Shown: positions 33,696 to 43,419, numbered from the stretch's first letter. The stretch is DNA of 64,000 nt from Maniola hyperantus (GCF_902806685.2 NC_048562.1:620001-684000), one strand, 5' to 3'. Numbers and translations are program-made. The notes: generated by a model not told the origin, from the sequence alone.

Positions 33696-36600
33696 CGTAC
33701 GGCTGTCTGTTAAGAAACCTACAGGGTACTTCCCGTTGACCTAGAATCATGAAATTTGGCAGGTAGGTAGATGTTATAGCTGACATTTGGGGAAAAATCT
33801 GAAAACCGTGAATTTGTGGTTACATCACACAAAAAAAATTAAATTGTGGTCATGAACTAATAACTAGTATTTTCAATTTTCTAAGTAAGAGAAGTATATC
33901 AAGTGGGGTATCATATGAAAGGGCTTTACCTGTGCATTCTAAAACAGATTTATTTTTATTTTTATGCATCTTAGTTTTTCACTTATCGTGCAAAATGTCG
34001 AAAAAATACGACTGTAGTTCGGAACCCTCAGTGTGCGAGCCTGACTCGCACTTGGCTGGTTTTTATTATAATCCTTACCTGAGCTTCATCGTCAGTCCCC
34101 GTGGGTTCCTCCTCGGGAGCCGCGGTGGTGGTGGTTGTGGTTTTAGCGTGGGTGAGCGACGTGGCGCGCGCTGCGGACGTGGCGGGGACGTCCGCTGACA
34201 GGATTGCTAGGGCTACACCTGGAAATTGACAATATCCAAAATCAAAAAGTATAGTCTATATTTTACTCTTCTAAATCGCAGTGCAGACGAAAGTTTATAT
34301 ATGTGATTATGTGTGTGTGTGTGTGTGTATGTATGTTTGTTACTCTTTCACGCAAAAACCTATTTTTTTTAATTTAGCTACGGACAGACGTGCTCAATAC
34401 TAGCACGAAAGCATGCTTTTATTGAGCAAGTGCTCATAAAGGTACGGACAGACGTGCTCATTACTAGCACGAAAGCATGCTTTTATTGAGCAAGTGCTCA
34501 TTAGTAGCACGTGTGTCATGTAATGAGCATGCTTATTTCGAGCATGCTCAAAAATCAACCGACGTTTGATTTTCGAGCATGCTACCTGAGGCGCGGGTAG
34601 AAGGGGGCGTGCTCCGAGCGCGTCTGAACAGGGTTTGCTTATTAGCATGTACTCAGTACAACATACAACATATAACTCTACAGTTTATTTAAGCATGCTT
34701 ATTGCTGGCAAATGTGAACAGTTGCATGAGCATGCTAACATTAAGCAAGCATAAAAGCACGCTTTTTTTGAGCACGTCTGTCCGTACCTTTTAGCTGAAA
34801 TTTGAAATGCGGATAGACTATCAAAGAGTTCCCACGGGATTTTTAAAAACATAAATCGATGATTAGCTAGTTTAAAATAAAGTATGATTATTTATAAAAA
34901 AACCGGCCAAGTGCGAGTCAGGCTCACGCAACGAGGGTTCCGTAATACAGTCGTATTTTTTCGACATTTTGCACGATAATTCAAAAACTATGATGCATAA
35001 AAATAAATAAAAATCTGTTTTAGAATGTACAGGACCTTTTATATGATACCCCCACTTGATAAAGTTATCTTACTTCGAAAATTGAAAATACTAATTATTA
35101 GCTGTTTATGACCACAATTTAATTTTTTTGTGTGATGTAACCATAAATTCACGGTTTTCAGATTTTTCCCCGAATGTCAGCTATAAGACATACCTACCTG
35201 CCAAATTTCATGATTCTAGGTCAACGGGAAGTACCCTGTAGGTTTCTTGACAGACCGACAGACAGACAGACAACAAAGTGATCCTATAAGGATTCCGTTT
35301 TTCCTTTTGAGGTAGGTACCCTAAAAATAACATTTTACTTGACTTAAGCAATGAGGTAAATATAAATTCAAAACAGGTCGCATCCAAAAACCCTGACATT
35401 ATTATTAAAACTAAGTAAAAATCAAACAGGTTTCAAATAATATTGGTATGTACCTACCTACTTATTGCAACCTTGGATTTATACAAATTTTCGACCGAAT
35501 TACAAGAAATCGTTCAATGACTTGAGATTTCGATGAAATAAGGAAAATTTGAGAGGCAAATTTTTAATAATGATGTGACCCAAAAATTTATTTACATATT
35601 TGGTACGTGACAGGTTGACATGGCAAGATTTTCAAAATATATTTAACTAGGTTATGCTCGCGACTTCGTCCGCGTGGACTACACAAATTTCAAATCCCCT
35701 ATTTCATTCCCTTAGGGGTTGAATTTTTTAAAATCCTTTCTTAGCTGATGCCTACGACATAATAGCTATCTGCATGCCAAATTTCAGCCCGATCCGTCCA
35801 GTGGTTTGAGCTGGGCGTTGATAGATCAGTCAGTCAGTCAGTCAGTCAGTTTTATTTGAAGTAAGCTTAGATTAATCCACTATGAGCGCACTCGCCGATA
35901 AACTGATGTGCAGTTTGGTGAGATAGAAATTGTAATATAACGTGTGCATTATCCATACTAATATTATAAATGCGAAAGTGTGTCTGACTGTCTGTCTGTC
36001 TGCTAGATTTTCACGGCCCAACCGTTCAACCGATTTTGATGAAATTTGGTACAGAGTTAGCTTATATCCCGGGGAAGGACGTAGGCATAGGCCGGCTTTT
36101 CATCCCGGAAAATCAAAGAGTTCCCATGGGAATTTTAAAAACCTAAATCCACGCAAACGTAGTCGCGGGCATCAGCTAGTATTATATATTATAAATATAT
36201 AAAAGGAAAAGTTACTGACTGACTGACTGACTGACTGACTGACTGACTGACTGACTGACTGATCTATCAACGCACAGCCCAAACTACTGGACGGATCGGG
36301 CTGAAATTTGGCATGCAGGTAGCTATTATGACGTAGGCGTCCGCTAAGAAAGGATTTTGGAAAATTCAACCCCTAAGGGGGTGAAATAGGGGTTTGAAAT
36401 TTGTGTAGTCCACGCGGACGAAGTCGCGTGCATAAGCTAGTATTAAATAAATTAAAAAAAAAACAAAGATTCGCAAGACTTTTGGATCCAACCAAATTTA
36501 TAACATCTGCTATGATTTTCAATAAATTGCAATTAACACTAGCAATAAACTTTGATAACTTGCAATTTATATGAAGTCGTTTATAACAGCAATTTATAGT

Positions 36601-38743
36601 AATATAATTAAAATGTAGTTAAATTGTGTTTTTATAATTGGTTTTCTTGAAAACACGTCAAATGTCATGTCATTCCTAAATCCTTGAATTCTAATGAATG
36701 TTTAGATTTCTAATGTACTAGTCGTGCATACTTAATGATAAAATTACTAGGTGATGCCCGCGGCTTCGTCCGCGTGGAATTAGGTTTTTAAAAATCCTGT
36801 GGAAACTCTTTGATTTTCCGGGATAAAAAGTAGCCTATGTCACTCTCCAGATCTTTATTTATACCCATGCAAAAAATCCTGTCAATCCGTTGCACCGTTC
36901 GCGTTGCGACGTGATTGAAGGACAAACCAACAATATTTAATAAGTAAACAAAAATAAGACAAAAACCGCCAAAAGACAATCGTTAACCTATTATTATTAT
37001 TATTATTTTTCTTTCTCTGTGACTAAGTATTAGATGTGACTTATTTTATCAAAACTAGGTATATCATAACATATTGCATGTTAATAGGCAGAATTTGACT
37101 GTACCTTTTTGTTTTTGTAACATTTCAACTGTTTACCTAGATTCGCAATAAACAAATTTGTATTTGTATTTGTACACATTTATAACTAATAAAAATAATC
37201 TCAACTTATAGGAACTGACTTTAAATTCCATTTAGACAAAGGCTTAATAAACTTCAATTTTAGTTCTAAACTAATTAACTTCTTCAAGACATAATTATAA
37301 ATTCTAATTTTCCCTGCTTCAAATCGATAGCTCCGGCTTTTCTGGCCGCCATTTTACATCTGCTCACAATTCTTTTTTTAAAATATTCAACTCTAGGCAA
37401 AGCGATGCCGCTAACATTACTGATTTGAATCGTCAATCAATACCCATATTACTACCTATATTATAAATGCGAATGTGTGTTTGATTGTTGGTTTATTTGT
37501 TTGTTGGATTGTTGGTTTGTCATTCAATCACGTCGCAACGAAGCAACAACGTATCGATATGATTTTTTTGCACATGTGACACATGGTACTTTTTATCAAG
37601 ATTTTTTTAAGGTGGTGCTGATTTATTTGGTTACTAAACCGTGAAAATTTTTGTTCGCTTGACTATATCTTGTCATTTAGGTACATATATCGATGATTAT
37701 ATTATATTACATTTTTTTATTTTTTTATTTATTTTTTATTTATTTATTATTTAATTAGAACGGCCATAAAGCTAATTACACTAATTACATATCGTACGAA
37801 GTAAATATATAAAAGGAAAAGGTGACTGACTGACTGAATGACTGACTGACTGACTGATCTATCAACGCACAGCTCAAACTACTGGACGGTTCGGGCTGAA
37901 ATTTTGCATGCAGATAGCTATTATGACGTAGGCATCCGCTAAGAAAGGATTTTTGAAAATTCAACCCCTAAGGGGGTGAAATTGGGGTTTGAAATTTGTG
38001 TAGTCCACGCGGACGAAGTCGCGAGCATAAGCTAGTATTATTTATAACTTAAGCATAAAACTCATTTTTAAGTTAATTTTAGAGGAAAACGTAGCTAAAC
38101 ATATAAAAAATGTCAAAGCATTAAATTATAGAAACAAGGCCGTATTGGACTCTGAGGCCAGAACTTACGCAATATTACGAACGTAACAGAAATAATGTTA
38201 ATGTGAGAACTTAACACAAACTTTAGGTTTTTCCAGAGGTTTTTATACTTTGACAAAAAGTTATTACAACTTTATTTTATGCTAGCTTATTCCCTCGACT
38301 TCGTCCGCGTGGACTACACAAATTTAAAACTCCTATTTTACCCCCTTAGGGGTTGAATTTTCAAAAATACTTTCTTAGCGGATGCCTACGTTATAATAGC
38401 TATCTGCATGCAAAACAGCCCGATCTTTCCAGTAGTTTGAGCTGTACGTTGATAGATCAGTCTGTCAGTCACCTTTTCCTTTTATATATTTACTTCGTAC
38501 TATATATATTTACCCTTCCTTACCCCTTGGGGGGGGGTTTTGAATTTTCAAAAAAAGGTTTCTTAGCGGATGTCTACGTGTGTCTACGTCAAAATAGCTA
38601 TCTGCATTCTGCATGCCAAATTTCAGCCTTTGACCTGTGCGTTGATAGATCAGTGCTGTGCGTCAGTCAGTCAGTCAGATTCAATAAAGAAAATACTTAC
38701 AAAATAATCCGATCCCCAGCCATCTGTGCCGAGATCGCTTCAT
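27309..38743 (-). CDS. Secreted CPAP1-type chitin-binding protein, seven exons
   Basis: Coding exons in transcript order: 38743-38701, 34218-34079, 32543-32331, 31553-31420, 30744-30562, 30099-30031, 29832-27309; all GT-AG and in frame, 1101 residues. Residues 1-23 form a signal peptide (basic KRSRHR, then WLGIGLFCVALAIL). One type-2 chitin-binding (peritrophin-A) domain spans 116-168 with cysteines at 116, 131, 137, 147, 160 and 168, spacing C-14-C-5-C-9-C-12-C-7-C as in the family. It is preceded by the conserved-looking LPRELNGYNLSEYPFY block. The remainder (about 930 residues) is low complexity: Thr runs, Pro/Arg and Tyr/Asp blocks, hexapeptide repeats (about 350-430), Thr-rich tract (about 704-790), and a more complex C-terminus (RPARQLYRQLGNIF end). 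Single-domain CPAP1 proteins are cuticle or apical extracellular matrix components. The Thr tracts suggest O-glycosylation. Start: the first ATG in frame with the signal peptide, in an exon beginning with 8 nt of 5' UTR after an acceptor. Confidence 0.9.
28250..28515 (-). repeat. Thr-rich coding tract
   Basis: About 85 residues of Thr runs broken by Pro-Lys, Arg-Pro, Glu-Arg and Glu-Lys-Pro, encoded by ACT/ACA/ACC codons. Mucin-like; expected to be length-variable. Confidence 0.85.
29310..29580 (-). repeat. Coding hexapeptide repeat Arg-Pro-Arg-Asp-Glu-Ile
   Basis: About a dozen imperfect units (variants KPKDEV, SRDEII, PRDEPR). The DNA period is 18 bp (plus strand TCATCTCTAGGTCTTATT-like). 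Confidence 0.85.
30866..31046 (+). mobile_element. SINE-C partial, in intron 5-6 region of the chitin-binding gene
   Basis: aacttttcggagtgttgtgc, taaatatcatttgctttcac, ctgcatgcctgagagttg, gtgtgtgaagtctgccaat. The intron between 31419 and 30745 contains it. Confidence 0.6.
31218..31391. mobile_element. GC-rich hairpin MITE next to exon 4 donor
   Basis: Long inverted ends: GGTAAACCGCTGTAAGCTTG / CAAGCTTACAGCGGTTTACC, then cgtctgcgggacgcggggcg and gcgctcaaccaatcag arms. TA on both sides. 28 bp from the splice donor at 31419/31418. Confidence 0.8.
31645..32150 (-). mobile_element. RTE-like LINE 3' fragment
   Basis: (CAT)n at 31662-31680, then catccactgctggacatagg, cttccacacgccacgatctt, ggtgcgaggtttccattcca, and cgcccgctgagtgactctga: reverse of the RTE-like copy at 45860. 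Lies in the intron between exons 3 and 4; boundaries with unique sequence beyond 32110 are unclear. Confidence 0.7.
32563..32713 (-). repeat. (CAT)n microsatellite, ~50 units
   Basis: About 150 bp of CAT with occasional CAC. It is the expanded 3' tail of the RTE-like fragment at 32714-32885 and ends about 20 nt from the exon 3 acceptor. Confidence 0.9.
32714..32885 (-). mobile_element. RTE-like LINE 3' fragment
   Basis: aacagctggacaggtctctt, cttccaaacgccacggtctt, agcggctccctgcgactcgc, ggcgacctcgcaccggaaga, reversed relative to 45860. Confidence 0.7.
33000..33435 (+). mobile_element. Probable LINE 3' end
   Basis: AT-rich, no intact RT; ends cctttataataaaataaaat(n), a poly(A)-signal-like pentanucleotide tail at 33407-33433. 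Only the tail supports the call. Confidence 0.35.
33450..33601 (+). mobile_element. M-family element truncated at a G element
   Basis: Starts gtataaaaggaaaaggtgac and stops at aacccctaaggc, where the G element begins. Confidence 0.65.
33602..34063 (+). mobile_element. G-family element next to exon 2 donor
   Basis: Near full length: tttttagggttccgtacc to actcgcacttggctggtttt. Its end is 15 bp from the splice donor of exon 2 (34078). Confidence 0.75.
34378..34790. mobile_element. Element built from AGCATGCT/GAGCA words with inverted ends
   Basis: Ends acggacagacgtgctca (34382 and again 34444) and tgagcacgtctgtccgtacc (to 34788). The first ~62 bp is tandemly doubled. The interior repeats gagcatgct, agcatgctt and gcacg words in both orientations. 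Confidence 0.7.
34898..35331 (-). mobile_element. G-family element
   Basis: Complete reversed copy, aaccggccaagtgcgagtca to gaggtaggtaccctaaaaat. Confidence 0.75.
35647..35868 (-). mobile_element. M-family Helitron-like element
   Basis: CTAGGTTATGCTCGCGACTTC to (CAGT)n. Confidence 0.7.
35951..36180 (+). mobile_element. H-family Helitron-like element, complete
   Basis: tccatactaatattataaat 5' end, (CTGT)n, cccaaccgttcaaccgattt, 3' tcgcgggcatcagctag and T. Confidence 0.75.
36193..36440 (+). mobile_element. M-family Helitron-like element, complete
   Basis: Contains an expanded (GACT)n of about 11 units; ends cgcgtgcataagctag. Confidence 0.75.
36747..36950 (-). mobile_element. H-family Helitron-like element
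   Basis: CTAGGTGATGCCCGCGGCTTC to gattgaaggacaaaccaaca. Confidence 0.7.
37440..37610 (+). mobile_element. H-family partial
   Basis: acccatattactacctatat, ataaatgcgaatgtgtgttt, tcattcaatcacgtcgcaac; lacks the 3' end. Confidence 0.55.
37803..38035 (+). mobile_element. M-family Helitron-like element, complete
   Basis: Starts aaatatataaaaggaaaagg; ends cgcgagcataagctag and T. Confidence 0.8.
38282..38490 (-). mobile_element. M-family Helitron-like element
   Basis: CTAGCTTATTCCCTCGACTTC to ccttttatatattta. Confidence 0.7.
38509..38680 (-). mobile_element. M-family element, 22 bp from exon 1 donor
   Basis: ttacccttccttaccccttg, tctacgtcaaaatagctatc, (CAGT)n ending 38678. The first coding exon of the chitin-binding gene has its donor at 38700. 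Confidence 0.6.
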
Positions 38744-38804
38744 TGTGTAACCTGTAACAACCAATAAAACACAATTAAATTTTGTTTTCGGTAGGTCGGG
38801 CGTT

Positions 38805-39022
38805 TTTAACAATTTTATTCATTTACCGCAGTCCCCGTTGAAGGGGAATAGAGAACGGGGACATCGGGATAGATTTTCAATAATTTTATTCAAATACCGT
38901 TGTCCCCGTTAAACAGAAACGACAACGGGGACAACGGGATAAGTTTTTAATAATTTTATTCAAATCCCGATGTCCCCGTTAACGGGGATACGGCTAACGG
39001 GGACAACGGGACTACATGGGGG
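38805..39022. repeat. Minisatellite, three ~72-bp units with GGGGAC palindromes
   Basis: Each unit has aataattttattcaaatacc followed by gtccccgtt ... aacggggac and a second acaacggga. The middle of the hairpin differs between units. Confidence 0.85.
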
Positions 39023-39130
39023 GTTCGATCCCGGGCACCTTTAACTATTCAGAGTTATGTTTTAATAATGAAGGAAAACATCGTGAGGAAATCATTCTCC
39101 ATAATGCTCTCAAAGGTGTGTGATGTATAT
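39023..39130 (+). mobile_element. SINE-C fragment
   Basis: ggttcgatcccgggcacc, tcagagttatgttttaataa, aaacatcgtgaggaaatc, tctcaaaggtgtgtgatg. Confidence 0.6.
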
Positions 39131-39164
39131 CGACCTTTAGAAGGTGATAGCAGATTCGTAGAGC

Positions 39165-39290
39165 ACTGTCTGTGTCGTTGAGACCGACAAATCGTTATAT
39201 AGGTATGAGTGACAGAGTCAACGCTCTACAAAGCCGAAATGTCATTCTAAAGGCCGATGTACAATACTTTCTGCCGCGTACTTTGATAAA
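39165..39290 (+). repeat. Z repeat
   Basis: tatgagtgacagagtcaacg, ctctacaaagccgaaatgtc, attctaaaggccgatgtaca. An inverted copy is at 59950-60050. Unclassified. Confidence 0.55.
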
Positions 39291-39379
39291 AGAGCGTGGA
39301 TTTGACCTGCAGCTCGTTCCAGCAACGCACAAGACTGCAAATACTATTTTATACATGGCATAATCTTGTACCTATATCA

Positions 39380-39545
39380 AATATTTGAAAAGAGCAACCG
39401 CCGAGTTTCTTGCTGGTTCTTCTCGGTAGGAAAGGCATTCCGAACCAGTGGTAGATGCATCCGAATATTCGAAAGTACTTGTAAAAGTTTATTTGAATAA
39501 AAAGATTTTTATTTTATTTTATTTTTATTTTATGATGCCTGCCAG
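39380..39545 (+). mobile_element. LINE 3' tail
   Basis: agcaaccgccgagtttcttg, ggcattccgaaccagtggta, tttatttgaataaaaagatttt and a (TTTTA)n tail. A common 3' end in lepidopteran LINEs. Confidence 0.6.
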
Positions 39546-40053
39546 TGACGTCGAAGCCTCAACGCGACGTTTTCTTAGAAGTTTGGCTCGAATAGCTTAA
39601 AAGCACACAGTTAGATCTGTTATGCCATTTTAGTGCATATTACCTAACGGTAATGTCTATTGTTGTATACAATTGCAGTTTTTTATTGTCTCACACAAAG
39701 AACCAAAAACTAAAGCCAAACAATGAGCTATATAATGACGCAAAACACTATTAGCATGCAAGAAACGCCATTAAGTGTGTATTGTCCGTATGTGTGTTGA
39801 AAAAACTTATAGAGAACCCGGGAGGGCCAGACCTTCGTTATTTTATAAAAGTTTTTATCCATATTTTCTTCAACATCTGCCTTCTGCCGATCTGACTTTC
39901 GTAAGCGCTTGTAATGAGTCTAAATCGAAATAAATACAAATACAAACACAGGGAGGAACAATCAGCGACTATGAAGAGACCTGCCAGACTAAACTTCAAG
40001 GTCGTCTGGCAGGGTGTAGCCACACACGTAGATATCTGTGGTGTAGCCACGAC

Positions 40054-40608
40054 ACTAAGGGCCGGTTGTTTCAAACCATTGGTCTTCGTAAGATACGTTC
40101 GTTAAAATTTAACAGACGTAGACGAACTTTAACATCTGTTAATTTAAGTGCGTTGCTTCATTGTACAAAAAACTGTTCGTCATTGTTATTTTGGTTGCGA
40201 AACTAACCCTAAAAATTAACTTACTTCTCCGTATCCTTTTTTTATTTCATTTTAAGTATATTAAATTATATACATAGTTATTAATATTGCTACTTCGCAT
40301 TTTAAATACTTTTTCTTTCTTACAAATTCACTTTTATCTTCAAAAAAACTACCATTAAAAGCATTGAATTAAATTGATTCCATTATAATTTGTAAATAAA
40401 ATATTCCGTTTGTAAGAAGTATGAAGTTACGAACTGATTTGACGATCACCAATGGCGCCAGCACTGGTTAACGTAAACGTAACTTTTTAACGAACGTTAG
40501 CGCTAATAGATGCTGAATCAACGCTTTTTCTTTACTTACGTTCGTTAGCGCCATATTTAAAGGTTACGTGTCCGTCAAAATTTGTTGAAACAACCGGCCC
40601 TAGGGGTG
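40054..40608. mobile_element. TIR element, Harbinger-like by its target site
   Basis: Ends gggccggttgtttcaaac and tttgttgaaacaaccggccc, flanked by TAA and TAG. cgtaag/acgttcgttaa arms repeat inside (about 40082-40105 and 40530-40550). No transposase ORF. Confidence 0.65.
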
Positions 40609-40760
40609 AGATCTATAGAGCGCACTCAGTCTTAGGTAAGACTTAAGACAGAGTTAAAACGAGACAGAGCTATATCTCTCACATAAGTCTGTCTCGTTTC
40701 AACTCCACTTTAAGTCTGAGCAAAGTCAAAGTGCTCTCTATAGATCTCAGCCTTAGTGTC
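40609..40760. mobile_element. Hairpin MITE, second copy
   Basis: gtgagatctatagagcgcac / gtgctctctatagatctcag with acgagacagagct / agtctgtctcgtt arms. It directly abuts the TIR element on its left. Confidence 0.7.
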
Positions 40761-40814
40761 TAGCAATGCATAACGTTATTTCTAATACTATTGCAAAGAA
40801 AATATAAAAAAAAA

Positions 40815-41042
40815 CTAGCTGATGCCCGCGACTTAGTCCGCGTGGATTTTCATTTTTCCAAATCCCGCGGGAAATTCCATTCAATTTCCAAATCTTTGAT
40901 TTTCCGGTATAAAAAGTAGCCTATGTGTCAATCCAGGGTATAATCTATCTCCATTCCAAATTTCATCCAAATCCGTTCAGCCGTTTTTGCGTGATTGAGT
41001 AAAGAACATCCAAACATCCACGCTGTAACATTTATAATATTA
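40815..41042 (-). mobile_element. H-family Helitron-like element
   Basis: CTAGCTGATGCCCGCGACTTA to acatttataatatta. Confidence 0.7.
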
Positions 41043-41182
41043 AGGGCCTGTTTCACATTCTCCAGATAAACTTTATCTAACGAATAAATTTGACGTTATG
41101 ACAGTTTTTGTATTGAAAATCTGTCAAAATTACATATTTATCCTATAGATAGAGTTTATCTGGCGATTGTGAAACAGACCCT
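41043..41182. mobile_element. Short MITE with inverted ends
   Basis: gggcctgtttcacattctcc / ggcgattgtgaaacagaccc and ataaactttatct / agagtttatct. TAA on both sides. Confidence 0.75.
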
Positions 41183-41232
41183 AAGTATTAGGAATTAGGA
41201 TATTAGGATTAGGATTAGGATTAGTATTAGGA
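41183..41232 (+). repeat. Imperfect (ATTAGG)n
   Basis: Several attagg hexamers. A simple repeat; see the rejected telomere idea. Confidence 0.7.
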
Positions 41233-41560
41233 TACCTACTTTGATTCGAATTATTGACGATCCTTTCTAAATTCAATAACTGACATTTTGGTTAAACCAT
41301 AAACTATCTGAAGGTGACCTAAAAACATATCACGTTTCTTATAAGTAACAGGATTTATTTTGTGGGTAACGTTTTCTATACGTGACCTTACCTACATCAT
41401 CATCAACCCGTCACCGGCTAACTACTGAGAACGAGACTTCCGGACTAAGAATGGCCACATGTATGCAAGTTGTCACTAATTGTCCCAGTATCAAATTTCA
41501 TCAAAATCATCAAAATCATATAAAAATAGACAGTCAGACACTTTCGCATTTATAATATTA

Positions 41561-41765
41561 CTAGCTTATGCTCGCGACTTCGTCCACGTAGACTACACAA
41601 ATTCCAAACCCCTATTTTTTTACCCCTTTAGGCGTGGAATTTTCAAAAATCCTTTCTTAGCGGATGTCTACGTCACAATAAGCTATCTGCATGCCAAACA
41701 GGTCCATCCGTCCAATAGGTTGAGCTGTGCGTTAATACATCAGTCAGTCAGCTTTTCCTATTACC
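41561..41765 (-). mobile_element. M-family element fused to an H 5' end
   Basis: CTAGCTTATGCTCGCGACTTC begins directly after cgcatttataatatta, the H-family 5' end, so two Helitron-type elements are joined head to tail. Confidence 0.6.
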
Positions 41766-41820
41766 TACCTATTTTGAATTACACTCAACTCCCAATACAT
41801 ATAGTGTAATTTACATAGTA

Positions 41821-42540
41821 CTATGTACTGAGGAAACTATATACTATAAACCCATATGAGGAAACCTGTTGCAGCCTCAGTAATGTTACAATAATAGTAA
41901 AAGTGCACGCAAGGACAATGCAAGGTCGACGACCCACGAGTTGGGGCCGACACCCAACATGACATAGGGTTGTCACCTCGCGAAACTGCGGACCCTCTCC
42001 GTCGCCGAAAAAGGGTCCCCTAGGCAACGCGCGCAAGATTGCCGCCTGCCACTCTGACAATAGCTGCGACCCATTTGTTGTCGCCCATTGATGCCCGGTT
42101 TCTAAACTCGCCAGTTAACGTTCTCATTAGCTATTGATTCAATAAAGTTATGTAGGTATAGGATAAACGTCGGTTAACTGTCCATGCGTTTCTGAATACA
42201 ACAATAACTATGAACCCGATAACCAGTTCATTATTCTGTCGCTAGATGGGTCTGTTACAGGGAACTAGTTTGAAATGCATACTTTATTCTTTTTTTTCGC
42301 CATCAATATTACTTTTATTAATAATAGTATTTTTTCTATGCACTGTTTTTGCAAAGTAATGAATAACTTACTATTAAAATACTGTGCTCAGAATCAGTAC
42401 CATTGGTCAGTTAAGTTTAAACGGAGTTTATCTTGCATTGCGTTGTTCAGAAACGCACTGTCACGAGTTATCGGATCAATAGCGCTATTGAATAGATAAA
42501 CTGTCGTTAAAAAGACTACAAAAACGGGGCATCAGTCAGT
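41821..42540. other. No recognised gene
   Basis: A GC-richer piece at 41920-42060 has an open minus-strand frame of 79 residues (GDGEGPQFREVTTLCHVGCR within it) that I do not recognise; likely a LINE fragment. The rest is AT-rich. Confidence 0.35.
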
Positions 42541-42754
42541 CAGCCTTTTCCTTTTATTTTAGATAAAAGATTGACAACCCTAACGGCAAATATGCCATAA
42601 TATTAATGGTAGTTTTCCTGGTTAGGTATTTGGATAAGTGAAAGGTTTTAGACGTCTCTGGAAGCTTGGATTCCAACCTTGGAACCAAATCGCCATTTTG
42701 AAAGTTAGCTATAAATATTTCCAAGCATTTAGTAGTATAACAATAATTATCTTC

Positions 42755-43335
42755 GGACTTAGATGGAGAGAGCTATGCTCGGAGTTTCTCTAAGAGATCA
42801 AGTCAGAATTGAAAATATCCATAGAGGAACTAGATCCATAGAAGATTCTGCAGTGCTTGAAAACCAAAGTCACAACAAAACAGTGTGTGTTGCTGTACAT
42901 ATCAGAGATATGGTCGCTGACTATGGGCCTCATGGGAAAGCTCAGAGATGGAGAGAGCTATGCTCGGAGTTTCTCTACGTGATCAAATCAGAAGAGAGAA
43001 GATCCGTAGGAGAACTAGAGTAACCGACATAGCTTAACGGGTTGCGAAGCTGAAGTGGCAATGCGCGAGGCATATATAATACGCGACGAATCGAAATGGT
43101 AATCGGGGCATGAGGCGGGGAGATACCCCGCACACCCGCACGTCACCCACGCTCGCCCGCACCGGGTTAGCGCGGGGGCTGTGTGGGTGTGCGGGGCGTT
43201 TCCCCCCCGATTTCCATCTCAACCTGTCGCGTACTATAGTTCCAAGAACCGATAGACTTTGGGGTCTCAAGGTGCTGGAATGGCGACCTCGCACCGGAAA
43301 GAGAAGCATTGGCAGACCTCACGGCACCTAGTAGA
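42755..43335 (+). mobile_element. Rearranged RTE-like LINE fragment
   Basis: gatggagagagctatgctcgg-gtttctct occurs twice (about 42762 and 42951). Words of the RT C-terminal region (cgtaggagaactagagtaac, gggttgcgaagctgaagtgg) follow; split by a GC-rich MITE at 43073-43238. Confidence 0.7.
43073..43238. mobile_element. GC-rich foldback MITE inside the RTE fragment
   Basis: Inverted ends taatacgcgac / gtcgcgtacta and ccccgcacacccgcac / gtgtgggtgtgcgggg. Flanked by TATA-like sequence where the intact LINE has cacatagttc. Confidence 0.75.
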
Positions 43336-43419
43336 TTGTAAAGGCTGAAATGTTTTCAGAAAATTCAACCCTTAATGGGGTTGTGGCAGTTGCCACAATT
43401 GCAACTAGATGGCGCTATT

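Noticed and set aside
35208..35399. Minus-strand 63-residue frame (and similar ones at 12127, 61489)
   Set aside because: Translations of G-family transposon copies.
41183..41232. Telomere-like repeat
   Set aside because: The unit is the hexamer ATTAGG with errors; the insect telomere repeat is the pentamer TTAGG, and the tract is only about 50 bp.
41821..42060. 79-residue minus-strand frame
   Set aside because: GC-rich and protein-like, but single, without splice context, and unrecognised; kept only as a possible LINE fragment.
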